Notes: generated by a model from the sequence alone, not told the origin. A stretch of 39,796 nt of DNA from Rhodocyclaceae bacterium (GCA_023383815.1 JAHDYG010000028.1:1-39796); one strand, 5' to 3'; shown: positions 18,327 through 28,240, numbered from the stretch's first letter. Program-made: numbers and translations.

Positions 18327-18752
18327 TCAGGGGCGCCCGGCCTCGATCGCGAAGGTAATGTGCGGCAGGCCGGCGCGCTGCGCCGCCTGCATCACGTCGA
18401 TCACGCTCTGATGCGAGGCCTCGGCATCGGCACTGATCACGACGACCGGTTCCTTTGCCGCCGCACTCGGCGTCGCCCGCCCGAGTGCGCGCGCGATCTC
18501 GTTGATCTCGCGCGAACCGACCGGGGTGCCATTCACGATCACGTCGCCAGCAGCCGTGACCGCAACCGGAATCTCGTTCGGAACCGCTTCGCTCGCATCG
18601 GCCTCGGCCGTCGGCAGGTTGATTTCCAGCCCCGCCACCTTCGAGAAGGTGGTCGTCAGCATCAGGAAGATGATGATGACGAGCACGACGTCGATCAACG
18701 GGATCAGGTTGACCTCGGGCTCACCCTGTCGCTGCGCGCGCTGAAATCTCAT
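18327..18752 (-). CDS. exbD: ExbD/TolR-type biopolymer transport protein
   Basis: A 141-residue inner-membrane protein with one N-terminal helix, VNLIPLIDVVLVIIIFLML. It contains the conserved proton-channel Asp21, followed by a periplasmic domain (NLPTAEADASE, GDVIVNGTPV, VVVISADAEASHQSVIDVM). With ExbB it uses the proton motive force to drive TonB- or TolA-like partners; no tonB is visible nearby. It follows exbB by 12 bases. Confidence 0.93.
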   Translation of the reverse strand: MRFQRAQRQGEPEVNLIPLIDVVLVIIIFLMLTTTFSKVAGLEINLPTAEADASEAVPNEIPVAVTAAGDVIVNGTPVGSREINEIARALGRATPSAAAKEPVVVISADAEASHQSVIDVMQAAQRAGLPHITFAIEAGRP

Positions 18753-18764
18753 CGACTGTTCCGC

Positions 18765-19373
18765 CTAGGCGCGCCGTTCGCCATGCACCACTTCAACGAG
18801 GCGGATGGCCTGCTGCTCCATGTCGAGCACCAGGTCGTCGATCAGCGCGCGGAAGTGGCGCCAGAAGATCGTCGCCGGAATCGCGATCATCAGGCCGAGT
18901 CCCGTCGTATTGAGCGCGATCGAGATCCCCTGCGCGAGCAGTTGCGGGTTAGCGCCAGCCACCCCCTGCGAGGCGAAGATGTCGATCATTCCGATGATGG
19001 TGCCGAAGAGCCCAAGCAGCGGACTGATCGCAGCGACGGTCCCGAGCGTCGTCAGATAGCGCTCCAGTTCGTGCGCAACCGCACGCCCCGTTTCCTCGAT
19101 CGCCTCCTTCATGATCTCGCGCGAACTGCTGACGTTGCGCAGGCCTGCGGCAAGCACCCGCCCCAGCGGCGAATGAAGCGCCACCCGGTTCACCATCTCG
19201 GTGGTCACACCGTTGCGCCGGAATTCGGTCACGACCTCGTCGAGCAGGTTCGGCGGCACGATCCTGCTGCGGCGCAGGCTGATCGAGCGCTCGATGATCA
19301 GCGCCACTGCAATGACCGAAGCCAGCAGCAAGGGCCAGATGGGCCAGCCAGATGCCTCAATGAGCGCAAACAC
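18765..19373 (-). CDS. exbB: ExbB/TolQ/MotA-type proton channel protein
   Basis: A 202-residue membrane protein with three predicted helices: WPIWPLLLASVIAVALIIE near the N-terminus, LGTVAAISPLLGLFGTIIGM and ISIALNTTGLGLMIAIPATI. These are the standard ExbB/TolQ arrangement. It forms the pentameric channel with ExbD. The start is GTG 19373 with GGGAGG about 8 bases upstream on the minus strand. It is the first gene of the envelope operon that runs through lpxK to kdsB. Confidence 0.93.
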   Translation of the reverse strand: MFALIEASGWPIWPLLLASVIAVALIIERSISLRRSRIVPPNLLDEVVTEFRRNGVTTEMVNRVALHSPLGRVLAAGLRNVSSSREIMKEAIEETGRAVAHELERYLTTLGTVAAISPLLGLFGTIIGMIDIFASQGVAGANPQLLAQGISIALNTTGLGLMIAIPATIFWRHFRALIDDLVLDMEQQAIRLVEVVHGERRA

Positions 19374-19499
19374 GCAAACCGCCTCCCGCTACCAAAGCCC
19401 GAACTCTAGCGCTGGGTCGCGCACAGGGCAAGGGCGAGCCGGATATTTCATGGGCATCGCACGGACGCACAAAGCCCGTGTTCCCGGGCGATCGCCACG

Positions 19500-19534
19500 C
19501 TATCCACAAAAACTGTGGATAAGTTTGTGGACAG
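19500..19534. promoter_or_regulatory. Cluster of DnaA-box-like sites
   Basis: TATCCACA (19501-19508) and TGTGGATA (19514-19521) form a perfect 8-bp inverted repeat with a 5-base spacer. TGTGGATAA at 19514-19522 is an exact DnaA box on the minus strand. CTATCCACA (19500-19508) differs from the consensus TTATCCACA by one base. A third, weaker site, TGTGGACAG, is at 19526-19534, and TGTGGAT recurs at 19690-19696. An AT-rich stretch follows at about 19576-19645. Confidence 0.6.
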
Positions 19535-19575
19535 GTTCCGGATTCTGCTCGAAAGCGGCGCCTCTTCTGGGAGTG

Positions 19576-19645
19576 CGTCAGATAGATCAAAAATGAGGCA
19601 ATAATCTTTTCATTATTATTCAACAACTTGCAAAATCTTCAAGAA
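19576..19645. other. AT-rich stretch beside the DnaA-box cluster
   Basis: This part of the exbB-xseA gap is far richer in A and T than its surroundings (for example AATAATCTTTTCATTATTAT) and holds one GATC. No gene is seen. It could be an unwinding element, a promoter region or a chance feature. Confidence 0.45.
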
Positions 19646-19671
19646 GGAATGACCTGCTCGGCCATGATGTC

Positions 19672-19739
19672 TTGACAAGATCCAGCCCTTGTGGATTGTC
19701 AAAGCGTTCCACGCAGACCCGCGGGACGACTGATAGAAT
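19672..19739 (+). promoter_or_regulatory. Upstream region of xseA: inverted repeat and -10-like box
   Basis: TTGACAA (19672-19678) and TTGTCAA (19696-19702) are exact reverse complements. TAGAAT, a good -10 box, is at 19734-19739, only 6 bases before the annotated ATG at 19746. No -35 is seen at the right distance. If this -10 is used, the transcript would start at or next to the ATG. Confidence 0.4.
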
Positions 19740-19745
19740 CCAGCC

Positions 19746-21116
19746 ATGCCAAGCAACTTGCCCGGGCTTTCAAGGACAGGGATTCCAGAGTACGACGAAG
19801 TGCTCAGCGTTTCCGCCCTCAACCAGCTCGCCCGCACCCTCCTGGAGAAGACGTTCCCGCCGCTGCGCATCAGCGGGGAACTCTCGAACCTGACCCGGGC
19901 CGCATCGGGACATCTGTATTTCACGCTCAAGGATTCGCAGGCGCAGGTTCGCTGCACGATGTGGCGCAATCGAGCCCAATTGCTGGGTTTTCATCCGGAA
20001 AACGGAATGCAGGTCGAGGCACGCGCGCTCGTGACGCTGTACGAAGCACGCGGAGACTTCCAACTGAGCGTCGAAGCAATGCTGCGCGCGGGCATCGGCT
20101 CGCTCTACGAAGCCTTCATCCGGCTCAAGGAACGGCTCACCGCACAGGGCCTCTTCGATCCCGCAGCAAAGCGCGCGCTGCCACACTTTCCGCGTCGCAT
20201 AGGCATCGTGACCTCTCCCGCTGCAGCGGCCTTTCAGGACGTGCTCGCAGCGGTGCGCAGGAGGGCGCCGCACCTCGAGGTCGTCCTCTATCCCGCGCTG
20301 GTGCAGGGGGAAGCTGCACCCGTCAGCCTGATCGAGGCAATGAACACGGTGGCAACCCGCCACGCCCGTGACCGCATCGATCTCCTGCTGCTGGTGCGCG
20401 GGGGCGGGAGTCTGGAGGATCTGTGGGCCTTCAACGACGAAGGGCTCGCCCACGCGCTGCGTGCCTGTCCGGTTCCGGTCATCAGCGGTGTCGGACACGA
20501 AACCGATTTCACGATCGCCGACCTTGCGGCCGACGTTCGCGCGGCTACCCCGACCGGCGCTGCCGAACTCGCCACCGCCGGCTATCACGCGGCTGCGGCG
20601 CGATTGCCGGAACTTGCACGAACCCTTTCGCGCACGATGCAGGCGAGGCTCCTGCAGCTTGGCCAGCGGGTCGATCGCACCAGCTTCCGGCTGGTACATC
20701 CTGGGGAGCGGCTGAGGCGCTCGCGTGAATCCCTGGAACGGTTGCACGCTCGGCTCGAGAGCGCTTGCCGGCTGAGGATCGAGCGCAGTGCCACCCGGAG
20801 CCACCAGATTGCGCTCCGCCTGTCAGCATGCAGACCGCAGACCGCGGCCGAACGGGCGCGCTGCGAACGACTCGCCGACCGGCTCGAACACGCCTCCTCC
20901 GCGTCGATGAGGCAGCGCCATGAGCGACTGCGATCGCTCGCAGCACATCTCGACCACCTCGACCCGAGCGCTGTGCTTGCACGCGGCTACAGCATCACCC
21001 GTAACAGCGACGGAGTCATCCTGCGCTCGTCGGCCGGTATTGCAACCGGATCGACTCTGTCGGTCGAGCTCGCAAGCGGCCGGATCGACGCCAGGGTCAC
21101 AGGAACGAAGCCATGA
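19746..21116 (+). CDS. xseA: Exodeoxyribonuclease VII large subunit
   Basis: A 456-residue XseA, the catalytic subunit of the single-strand nuclease used in mismatch repair and DNA clean-up. An N-terminal OB fold (LRISGELSNLTRAASGHLYF) is followed by the nuclease domain (IGIVTSPAAAAFQDVLAAV, LLLVRGGGSLEDLWAFNDE, VISGVGHETDFTIADLAAD, ATPTGAAEL). A coiled helical region (about 270-400) and a C-terminal LARGYSITRNSDG segment complete it. The start is uncertain: ATG 19746 has no ribosome-binding site. A GTG at 19800 (VLSVSALNQL) matches where many family members begin. No xseB is seen in the window. Confidence 0.95.
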   Translation: MPSNLPGLSRTGIPEYDEVLSVSALNQLARTLLEKTFPPLRISGELSNLTRAASGHLYFTLKDSQAQVRCTMWRNRAQLLGFHPENGMQVEARALVTLYEARGDFQLSVEAMLRAGIGSLYEAFIRLKERLTAQGLFDPAAKRALPHFPRRIGIVTSPAAAAFQDVLAAVRRRAPHLEVVLYPALVQGEAAPVSLIEAMNTVATRHARDRIDLLLLVRGGGSLEDLWAFNDEGLAHALRACPVPVISGVGHETDFTIADLAADVRAATPTGAAELATAGYHAAAARLPELARTLSRTMQARLLQLGQRVDRTSFRLVHPGERLRRSRESLERLHARLESACRLRIERSATRSHQIALRLSACRPQTAAERARCERLADRLEHASSASMRQRHERLRSLAAHLDHLDPSAVLARGYSITRNSDGVILRSSAGIATGSTLSVELASGRIDARVTGTKP

Positions 21117-21192
21117 TCCCGCCCGATCCCTCCGTCGTGATTCGAGTCGCAACCCCGGCTCTCGCCTGGGTCGACTCGCTCGGACAGCCCTC

Positions 21193-21240
21193 CGGGTCAT
21201 TGTCATCGCGACAATGCCCGACTAGAATACTCGGGCATTG
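21193..21240 (+). promoter_or_regulatory. sodB promoter overlapped by three copies of one half-site
   Basis: TTGTCA (21200-21205) and TAGAAT (21223-21228) are separated by 17 bases, a good sigma-70 promoter. CAATGCCCGA (21212-21221) and TCGGGCATTG (21231-21240) are perfect inverted repeats around the -10. CGGGTCATTG (21193-21202) is a third, slightly altered copy covering the -35. CATTGTC/GACAATG (21198-21204, 21210-21216) forms an overlapping second inverted repeat. The layout suits a repressor operator; it does not look like a Fur box. Confidence 0.65.
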
Positions 21241-21277
21241 CAACCCCAACCCCCATCCATAAAACAAGGAGAGATTC

Positions 21278-21865
21278 ATGGAACATCGACTGCCCGAACT
21301 GCCCTACGCCCGCGACGCGCTCGCACCGCACATCTCGGCCGAAACCATGGAGTATCACTACGGCAAGCACCACCAGGCCTATGTGACCAACCTGAACAAC
21401 CTGATCAAGGGCTCCGAGTACGAAGCCCTCGAACTCGAAGCGATCATCCGCAAGGCACCGGCAGGTGGCGTCTATAACAATGCCGCCCAGGTCTGGAACC
21501 ACACCTTCTTCTGGAACAGCATGAAGCCGGCCGGCGGCGGTGAGCCGACCGGTGCCCTGGCTGCTGCGATCCAGGCAAAATGGGGGTCATTCGAGGAGTT
21601 CAGGAAGGCCTTCACCGCATCCGCGGTCGGCAACTTCGGATCGGGCTGGACCTGGCTCGTCAGGAAGGCTGACGGCTCGGTCGACATCGTGAACATGGGC
21701 CCGGCCGGCACTCCGCTGACGACCGCGGACAAGGCCCTGCTCTGTATCGACGTCTGGGAACATGCGTACTACATCGACTATCGCAACCGTCGCCCGGACT
21801 TCGTCGCGACCTTCCTGCAAAGCCTGGCGAACTGGGACTTTGCCGCGAAGAACTTCGGCGCCTGA
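21278..21865 (+). CDS. sodB: Superoxide dismutase, iron type
   Basis: A 195-residue Fe/Mn-family superoxide dismutase, converting superoxide to oxygen and hydrogen peroxide in the cytoplasm. Metal ligands are His27 ([13 protein letters not shown]), His75 (NHTFFWNSM), Asp158 and His162 ([11 protein letters not shown]). [11 protein letters not shown] and the early Gln at residue 71 favour the iron form. AAGGAG precedes the ATG by about 6 bases. Its promoter region carries overlapping inverted repeats. Confidence 0.97.
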   Translation: MEHRLPELPYARDALAPHISAETMEYHYGKHHQAYVTNLNNLIKGSEYEALELEAIIRKAPAGGVYNNAAQVWNHTFFWNSMKPAGGGEPTGALAAAIQAKWGSFEEFRKAFTASAVGNFGSGWTWLVRKADGSVDIVNMGPAGTPLTTADKALLCIDVWEHAYYIDYRNRRPDFVATFLQSLANWDFAAKNFGA

Positions 21866-21985
21866 GTCCACGCTGCGTGCGGGAGGCGCTGACCTGAGTG
21901 CCTTCCGCAGCCGGCGCAATCGATCTAGCGCTTCACCGCTTCACGGCACCGATCCATGGAAGTCTTTCGAGAAGGGATGGCCCAA

Positions 21986-22828
<843 letters not shown>

Positions 22829-22839
22829 CGAGCGCAGCC

Positions 22840-24222
22840 GTGCTGAAAGCCCTGCTCCGCTGGCTTGGTCTGGCGAAACCCTCTCTGAAGGGATCGCAAG
22901 CGCCGCAAGCGCGGGATGGCTTTGCCGACCTGAACCGCAAGGCTCCACTGCGGAAGCGGACCGAGAGCGATCCGGACGACCCAGCCCCCGGGGATGAGAC
23001 CTTTCTGTGCCGCGAAGCGGTGCTGGGGCGGGATCAGAAAGTTGCCGGCTACCAGTTCATGCTCCGCGAGGGCACCCGCAACCGGATTCGCAACAGCAGT
23101 CGCGTCGTGCACCACGTCTATGCCGAGGTGCTGGTGCGCAACCTTGCCGCTTCGAGCGTGTGCTCCCTGCTCGGCCACCGGCTTGCGTTCGTGGATGTAC
23201 CGGACTCCTTCCTCGGCCATGAGTGCCTGAGCGAGCTTCCTCCTGCCAATACGGTACTGTTCGTCACGCCGCTCGATGACCCCGGCGCTCCACGCCAGGA
23301 AGACCTCCTCGAGCGCGTGCGGGCGCTGCGCAAGACGGGCTTTCGCATCGGCATTCCGGACCCCGAGGTGGTCACGGAGTACGCCCCGCTGCTACCCGAA
23401 AGCGACTTCGTGATGCTGATGGGAGCGGCGCTGGATCCCGCACGGGTCGGTCGTCGCACGTTCAGGCTCGGCCAGCTTGCCGAGCACGCCAGCCTGATCG
23501 TACGGGAAGTCGCATCGCTCGAACTCCTTGGCTACTGCCTGCGGATCGGCGCAAAGCTCTTTCAGGGACCGTTCGTGACGAGCCGCGAAGACTGGCACGA
23601 GAATCACCTGAGCCCGGACATGGCACGCCTGGCCCTGCTGCTCGGACGTCTGCGACAGGAGGCCGACACCTCGGAGATCGTCACGCTCACGAAGCAGGAT
23701 CCCGCCCTTTCGCTGCGCCTGCTGCGCTATATCAACTCGGCCGCGAGCGGCCTGACGACACGCGTATCCTCGATCGAGGGCGCGCTGCAGCTACTGGGCC
23801 GCTCCCGGCTGTATCGCTGGCTGATGGTGCTGTTCTGCAGTCAGAGCGAAGCCGGAGGGCGCTCGGCGGCAGCCCTTGAAGCAGCCCTCGTCCGGGCACG
23901 GATGATGGAACTGCTCGCCGCCCGCCACCAGCCCGCAGAGCAGGAAGCGCTCTTCCTCACCGGCCTCCTGTCGCTGATCGACGTGGTGCTCCAGTTGCCG
24001 ATGGCTCGCGCGATCGAGCCGCTCGCATTGTCCCCCCAGATCGACGCCGCCGTTCGCGAACGCAGCGGTCCCTACGCTCCGCTGCTGGAACTGGCAATCG
24101 CCTGCGAAGGTTCGGAGACCGCGCAAATCGACCAGTGCGCACGTGCCTGCGGCATTTCACCGGCCGAGGCCTCGACCCGCCACATCGAAGCGCTCGGTTG
24201 GGCGCTCGAACTCCAGCGCTAG
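22840..24222 (+). CDS. HDOD-domain protein with degenerate EAL-like N-terminal part
   Basis: A 460-residue protein of the YuxH type. The N-terminal part (about 55-250) follows the EAL-domain outline (FLCREAVLGRDQKVAGYQFM; LFQGPFVTS), but the EAL catalytic motif and metal ligands are missing, so c-di-GMP hydrolysis is unlikely. The HDOD domain follows (about 255-440: LTKQDPALSLRLLRYINSA, then VSSIEGALQLLGRSRLYRWL). HDOD lacks the HD residues and is a signalling or scaffold domain. The first 50 residues are polar and probably disordered. The start is GTG 22840, 11 bases after the MoxR stop. It sits between moxR and the VWA gene. Confidence 0.88.
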   Translation: MLKALLRWLGLAKPSLKGSQAPQARDGFADLNRKAPLRKRTESDPDDPAPGDETFLCREAVLGRDQKVAGYQFMLREGTRNRIRNSSRVVHHVYAEVLVRNLAASSVCSLLGHRLAFVDVPDSFLGHECLSELPPANTVLFVTPLDDPGAPRQEDLLERVRALRKTGFRIGIPDPEVVTEYAPLLPESDFVMLMGAALDPARVGRRTFRLGQLAEHASLIVREVASLELLGYCLRIGAKLFQGPFVTSREDWHENHLSPDMARLALLLGRLRQEADTSEIVTLTKQDPALSLRLLRYINSAASGLTTRVSSIEGALQLLGRSRLYRWLMVLFCSQSEAGGRSAAALEAALVRARMMELLAARHQPAEQEALFLTGLLSLIDVVLQLPMARAIEPLALSPQIDAAVRERSGPYAPLLELAIACEGSETAQIDQCARACGISPAEASTRHIEALGWALELQR

Positions 24223-24235
24223 GCGCCGCTCACCC

Positions 24236-25414
24236 ATGCTGATCGACTTCTTCCTGCATCTGAAAGCCAACAAGCTTCCCGTCTCGACACGCGAATTCCT
24301 GACACTTCTCGAAGGTCTGCAGGATCGCATCTGCGGCCACTCGATCGACGAGTTCTACTTCCTCGCCCGCACCTGCCTGGTGAAGGACGAAGCGCATTTC
24401 GACCGATTCGACCAGGCCTTTGCCAGCTATTTCAAGGGCGTCACCGAAATTCCGGGCCTGGAACAGGATCTCCCGGAGGACTGGTTGCGGGCGATCACGC
24501 GCAAGCATCTGTCGCCCGAGGAAAAGGCGAAGCTCGAAGCGCTCGGCTGGGACAAGCTGATGGAAGAATTGCGCAAGCGTCTGCAGGAACAGAAGGGACG
24601 CCACCAGGGCGGCTCGAAATGGATCGGCACCGGCGGTACTTCCCCCTTCGGCAACAGTGGTTACCATCCGGAGGGCATCCGGATCGGCGGAGAGTCGGCC
24701 GGCAACCGCACTGCGGTCAAGGTGTGGGAGAAGCGCGAGTACCGCAACCTCGATGACTCGGTCGAACTGGGAACACGCAACATCAAGGTCGCACTTCGTC
24801 GCCTGCGCCGCTTCGCGCGTGAAGGCGCGGCCGAGGAACTCGATCTCGACGGCACGATCGCCGCCACCGCCCGCAACGCAGGATGGCTTGACCTGATGAT
24901 GCGCCCCGAGCGCCACAACGCGGTCAAGGTGCTGCTCTTCCTCGACGTCGGCGGTTCTATGGATGATCACGTCAAGGCCTGCGAGGAGCTGTTCTCGGCC
25001 TGCCGCAGCGAGTTCAAGCACCTGGAGTACTTCTACTTCCACAACTGCGTGTACGAGCACGTCTGGCGCGACAGTCACCGCCGCCACAGCGAGCGCCTCG
25101 CGGTGCCCGACCTGCTGCACAAGTATGGCCCGGACTACAAGCTGATCCTGGTCGGTGACGCGACGATGAGTCCGTACGAGATCCTTCACCCGAACGGCGC
25201 AATCGAGCACATGAACCAGGAAGCGGGTGCGGTATGGCTGCGCCGCCTGCTCGACACCTGGCCGTCGGCCGCCTGGCTCAACCCGGAGCCTCAGGCCGCC
25301 TGGCCCTATCGCAAGTCGATCGACATCATTCGCCAGATCATGGGAGAGCGGATGTATCCGCTGACGCTCTCGGGCCTCGAAGAGGCGATGCGCCTGCTCT
25401 CGCGCAGGCGCTGA
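24236..25414 (+). CDS. CoxE-like von Willebrand factor A domain protein
   Basis: A 392-residue protein of the kind paired with MoxR/CoxD ATPases. The N-terminal half is helical (MLIDFFLHLKANKLPVSTRE, as in CoxE relatives). A glycine-rich link with SPFGNSGYHPEGIRIGG follows, and the VWA domain starts near residue 228. The metal-site motif reads FLDVGGSMDD (D237, S241), with glycine at the first of the two usual serines (DxSxS); in my recollection this is common in this subfamily. LILVGDATMSPYEI is the later metal-site loop. The real start is ATG 24236, 13 bases after the HDOD gene. The MoxR-VWA pair probably assists assembly of an unidentified enzyme. Confidence 0.92.
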   Translation: MLIDFFLHLKANKLPVSTREFLTLLEGLQDRICGHSIDEFYFLARTCLVKDEAHFDRFDQAFASYFKGVTEIPGLEQDLPEDWLRAITRKHLSPEEKAKLEALGWDKLMEELRKRLQEQKGRHQGGSKWIGTGGTSPFGNSGYHPEGIRIGGESAGNRTAVKVWEKREYRNLDDSVELGTRNIKVALRRLRRFAREGAAEELDLDGTIAATARNAGWLDLMMRPERHNAVKVLLFLDVGGSMDDHVKACEELFSACRSEFKHLEYFYFHNCVYEHVWRDSHRRHSERLAVPDLLHKYGPDYKLILVGDATMSPYEILHPNGAIEHMNQEAGAVWLRRLLDTWPSAAWLNPEPQAAWPYRKSIDIIRQIMGERMYPLTLSGLEEAMRLLSRRR

Positions 25415-25447
25415 GTTTCCCGTTGCTTGCGCCCCGAAGCGCGGGGA

Positions 25448-26008
25448 TCAGGCGCAGTAGCGCACTTCGAGCACTTCCAGTTCGCGCAGACCGGCCGGAC
25501 TCATGAAGCGCACCACGTCTCCCTCACGCGCCTTGAGGAGCGCCCGCGCGAGCGGCGAGATCCAGCTGATGCGCCCCTGCGACGCATCCGCTTCATCGAC
25601 GCCGACGATCTGCCAGCGCTGTTCGGCATCACCATCCGCGTCGCACAGCGTCACGGTCGCACCGAAGAAAACCTGATCGTTTCCGGCCTGAGCCTCGGGA
25701 TCGACGACCTCGGCGCTTTCGATACGCTTGATGAGGAAGCGGATCCGGCGATCGATCTCGCGCAGGCGCTTCTTGCCGTAGATGTAGTCGCCATTTTCCG
25801 AGCGGTCACCGTTCGAGGCTGCCCACGCGACCGTCTCGACCATCTTCGGGCGCTCCATCCGCACGAGCTCGTCAAGCTCGCGGCGCAGGATCTCGTATCC
25901 ACGCCGTGTCATGTAGTTCTTCATGCCTGGCGGCAGACGCGGTGCATCCGCCGCCAGGCCGTCGTCGTCTTCCGCATTGCCGTCGTCGCGGACAAAAGCC
26001 TTGCTCAC
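25448..26008 (-). CDS. greB: Transcription elongation factor GreB
   Basis: A 186-residue Gre factor that rescues backtracked RNA polymerase by stimulating transcript cleavage. The N-terminal coiled coil carries the acidic tip NGDRSENGDYIYGKKRLREI, and the C-terminal FKBP-like domain carries VFFGATVTLCD and GRISWISPLARALL. DYIYGKKRLREIDRRIRFL is the GreB version. The start is set at GTG 26008 (SKAFVRDDG) with GAGG about 8 bases upstream; the frame is open to 26044. An acidic insert (DDGNAEDDDG) precedes the family sequence. It lies 32 bases after the Aer-like gene and converges on the VWA gene. Confidence 0.93.
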   Translation of the reverse strand: MSKAFVRDDGNAEDDDGLAADAPRLPPGMKNYMTRRGYEILRRELDELVRMERPKMVETVAWAASNGDRSENGDYIYGKKRLREIDRRIRFLIKRIESAEVVDPEAQAGNDQVFFGATVTLCDADGDAEQRWQIVGVDEADASQGRISWISPLARALLKAREGDVVRFMSPAGLRELEVLEVRYCA

Positions 26009-26040
26009 CTGCCTGACCTCACCACTGCACCGTCGATCCT

Positions 26041-27675
26041 TCAAATACTATACTGCTGGACCGCCTTGCGCATGCGCGAAACCACGCCTTCGAGGTAGGA
26101 GACCGTCGCCGAAGTCTGGTCGACGACGGCAACGTTCTGCTCGGTCATCGCGGCCACCTGTTCGAGGTTGCGCGCAAGGTCGCTCATCGCCGAAGTCTGT
26201 TCGTTCGCAGCGTGGGCGATCTCGTTGACCATCTGCGCCGTGCGGTTCATCTCGTCGCGCATGTTGCGTAACGAATCCGCCGCTGCCTCGACCTGCGAGA
26301 CCCCTTCGGCCACCCGCACTGCCCCGGTGCGCATGCCCTCGACCGCGGTATTGGTCTCGACGCCAATGCTTTGCACCATGGTGCTGATCTCGTGCGTTGC
26401 ATTGCTGGTGCGCTCGGCGAGCTTTCGCACCTCGTCCGCCACCACCGCAAACCCGCGCCCCTGCTCGCCGGCGCGCGCCGCTTCGATCGCTGCATTGAGC
26501 GCGAGCAGGTTGGTCTGATCGGCGATCTCCTTGATCACCGCGGTGATGCGCGAGATCTCCTGCGAGCGCTGCCCGAGCGACTCGACCTGTCCGGCAGAGA
26601 CACCGACGGTGTCGGCCAGCGAGCGGATCGTCGAACTCGCCCCTTCGATCACCTGAGCCCCTTCGCGCGACATCTGCCCCGCCTGTTCGGCGGTGCTGCG
26701 GGTGGATTCGGCGTGGGACGAGACCTCGCCGATCGATACGGTCACCTGCTCGACCGCAGCCGCCGCCGACGATGTCGCCTCGCTCTGCATCTGCGCCGAG
26801 TGCTGTACGTTGCGCACGCCCTTTTCGACGTCGTTGGTGGCCCGCGCGACCTGCCCGGCGACATCGGACACCCCTTGCAGGGTAGCCTGCATCGACGACA
26901 CGAAGGTATCCGCACGCAGCGCGATCGTTCCGATCACGTCGCGCCGGGCGAGGCTGAAGCGGGTGCGCAGGTCGCCCGAACTGAGGACCTTGTCGAGCCA
27001 GTCCGCAATCGCATCGAGGTCTCCGGTCACACCGCGGGCGTAGAACAACAGCCAGAACAGCGCGTAGACCAGCGCCCCCGCAGCGACCGTCATCGTCATC
27101 CAGTCCGGTGCATTGAAACCGGTCACGCGCTCCCCGAGCAATCCGAGTGAAAGCGCGATCATCACGAACGCCGCCAGATTGAGCTGGGTCCGCAATGACA
27201 GGAGCGCACCGAGCCAGCCAGGCCGCTGGCGCACGACCCGGCCATGCTCCACGGCAAGCGACTTGTCGCCTTCGCGAATCCGCTTGTAAGCAGCCTCGGC
27301 CGCCGCCACTTCATCCCGGCCAGGGCGTCCGCGCACCGACTGGTAGGCCACCACGCGTCCGTTCTCGCGCACCGGCGAGACGTTCGCGACGACCCAGTAG
27401 TACCCGCCATCCTTGCGCCGGTTCTTGACGACGCCGCGCCACGGGTAGCCTTTCTTCAGATCCTCCCACAGATCCTCGAATGCCGCTGGCGGAATGTCGG
27501 GATGGCGCACGATGTTGTGCGACTTGCCAAGCATCTCTTCGCGGGCAAAATTGCTGATTCGTGCGAAGGCCTCGTTGGCCTCCTCGATGACGCCCTTGAG
27601 ATCGGTGCGGGAATAGATGAACTCGTTTTCCGGGAGCAGTGTTTCAACGGTCGTGACGGGAAGGTTGACTTTCAT
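26041..27675 (-). CDS. PAS-domain methyl-accepting chemotaxis protein (Aer-like energy sensor)
   Basis: A 544-residue chemoreceptor. Residues 1 to about 115 form a cytoplasmic PAS domain ([53 protein letters not shown]) of the FAD-binding Aer type. Two hydrophobic segments follow ([35 protein letters not shown]) with almost no periplasmic loop, then a HAMP-like linker. The signalling tip is [20 protein letters not shown], then [16 protein letters not shown]. There is no C-terminal CheR-binding pentapeptide. Aer-type sensors steer cells toward favourable redox or oxygen conditions; no che genes are visible in the window. Confidence 0.93.
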   Translation of the reverse strand: MKVNLPVTTVETLLPENEFIYSRTDLKGVIEEANEAFARISNFAREEMLGKSHNIVRHPDIPPAAFEDLWEDLKKGYPWRGVVKNRRKDGGYYWVVANVSPVRENGRVVAYQSVRGRPGRDEVAAAEAAYKRIREGDKSLAVEHGRVVRQRPGWLGALLSLRTQLNLAAFVMIALSLGLLGERVTGFNAPDWMTMTVAAGALVYALFWLLFYARGVTGDLDAIADWLDKVLSSGDLRTRFSLARRDVIGTIALRADTFVSSMQATLQGVSDVAGQVARATNDVEKGVRNVQHSAQMQSEATSSAAAAVEQVTVSIGEVSSHAESTRSTAEQAGQMSREGAQVIEGASSTIRSLADTVGVSAGQVESLGQRSQEISRITAVIKEIADQTNLLALNAAIEAARAGEQGRGFAVVADEVRKLAERTSNATHEISTMVQSIGVETNTAVEGMRTGAVRVAEGVSQVEAAADSLRNMRDEMNRTAQMVNEIAHAANEQTSAMSDLARNLEQVAAMTEQNVAVVDQTSATVSYLEGVVSRMRKAVQQYSI

Positions 27676-27897
27676 TCTGAAGCCTCATTGTTCTTGTTCG
27701 CATGCGCCCGGAAACCCGGGCGGCCTTCGGTACGGATCATCGTCGCAAATCTCCCTGCAAGCCTCGGCGGCGACCGCTGGATCCGGACCCCTGCTTCCCG
27801 CCGCCCGGACGGTTGTCTTCGCCGCTTGCGGCGCATAACATAGCTGCGCACCAGCCATTCTATCGGCGCCCTTCCAGCCTACTTTAGCAGGTATCAA

Positions 27898-28113
27898 ATG
27901 AGTGATGAAACCCCCGGCGATGTCACCAGCCTGCAAGCCCGGCTCGATGAACTCCGGATCGAGCACCGCGATCTGGACGAGGCGATCGCCCGTCTGACCG
28001 TGAACCAGATGGAGGATGAACTGATGATCCGGCGCCTGAAGAAACGCAAGCTCGTCCTCAAGGACCGCATCTCGGTGATCGAACGCATGCTGGAGCCCGA
28101 CGAACTCGCCTGA
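27898..28113 (+). CDS. YdcH/DUF465-family small protein
   Basis: A 71-residue, almost wholly helical, highly charged protein. LQARLDELRIEHRDLDEAI and DELMIRRLKKRKLVLKDRI are the DUF465 pattern, predicted to form a short coiled coil. The function is unknown. A GCAGG sequence about 6 bases upstream can serve as the ribosome-binding site. The 222-base gap to the Aer-like gene on the other strand holds GC-rich short inverted repeats but no clear promoter. Confidence 0.85.
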   Translation: MSDETPGDVTSLQARLDELRIEHRDLDEAIARLTVNQMEDELMIRRLKKRKLVLKDRISVIERMLEPDELA

Positions 28114-28240
28114 ACCGACCGCTTTCGAGCAACGCTTTCGAGTCACTCTCGCAGCCCGGCCTTTCAGCCGTATTACAAGCGCCGGCCTCCCTTGCCGGAC
28201 CCACCCACGCCGGGCCGAATGCCCGCCGCAACGGAACCTC

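Noticed and set aside
21193-21240. Fur box at sodB
   Set aside because: The repeats are GC-containing CAATGCCCG half-sites with no GATAATGATAATC-like sequence.
28113-28240. Possible SAM riboswitch before the MetY-like gene
   Set aside because: No recognisable SAM-I, SAM-II or SAH riboswitch core could be made out by eye in the 127-base leader.
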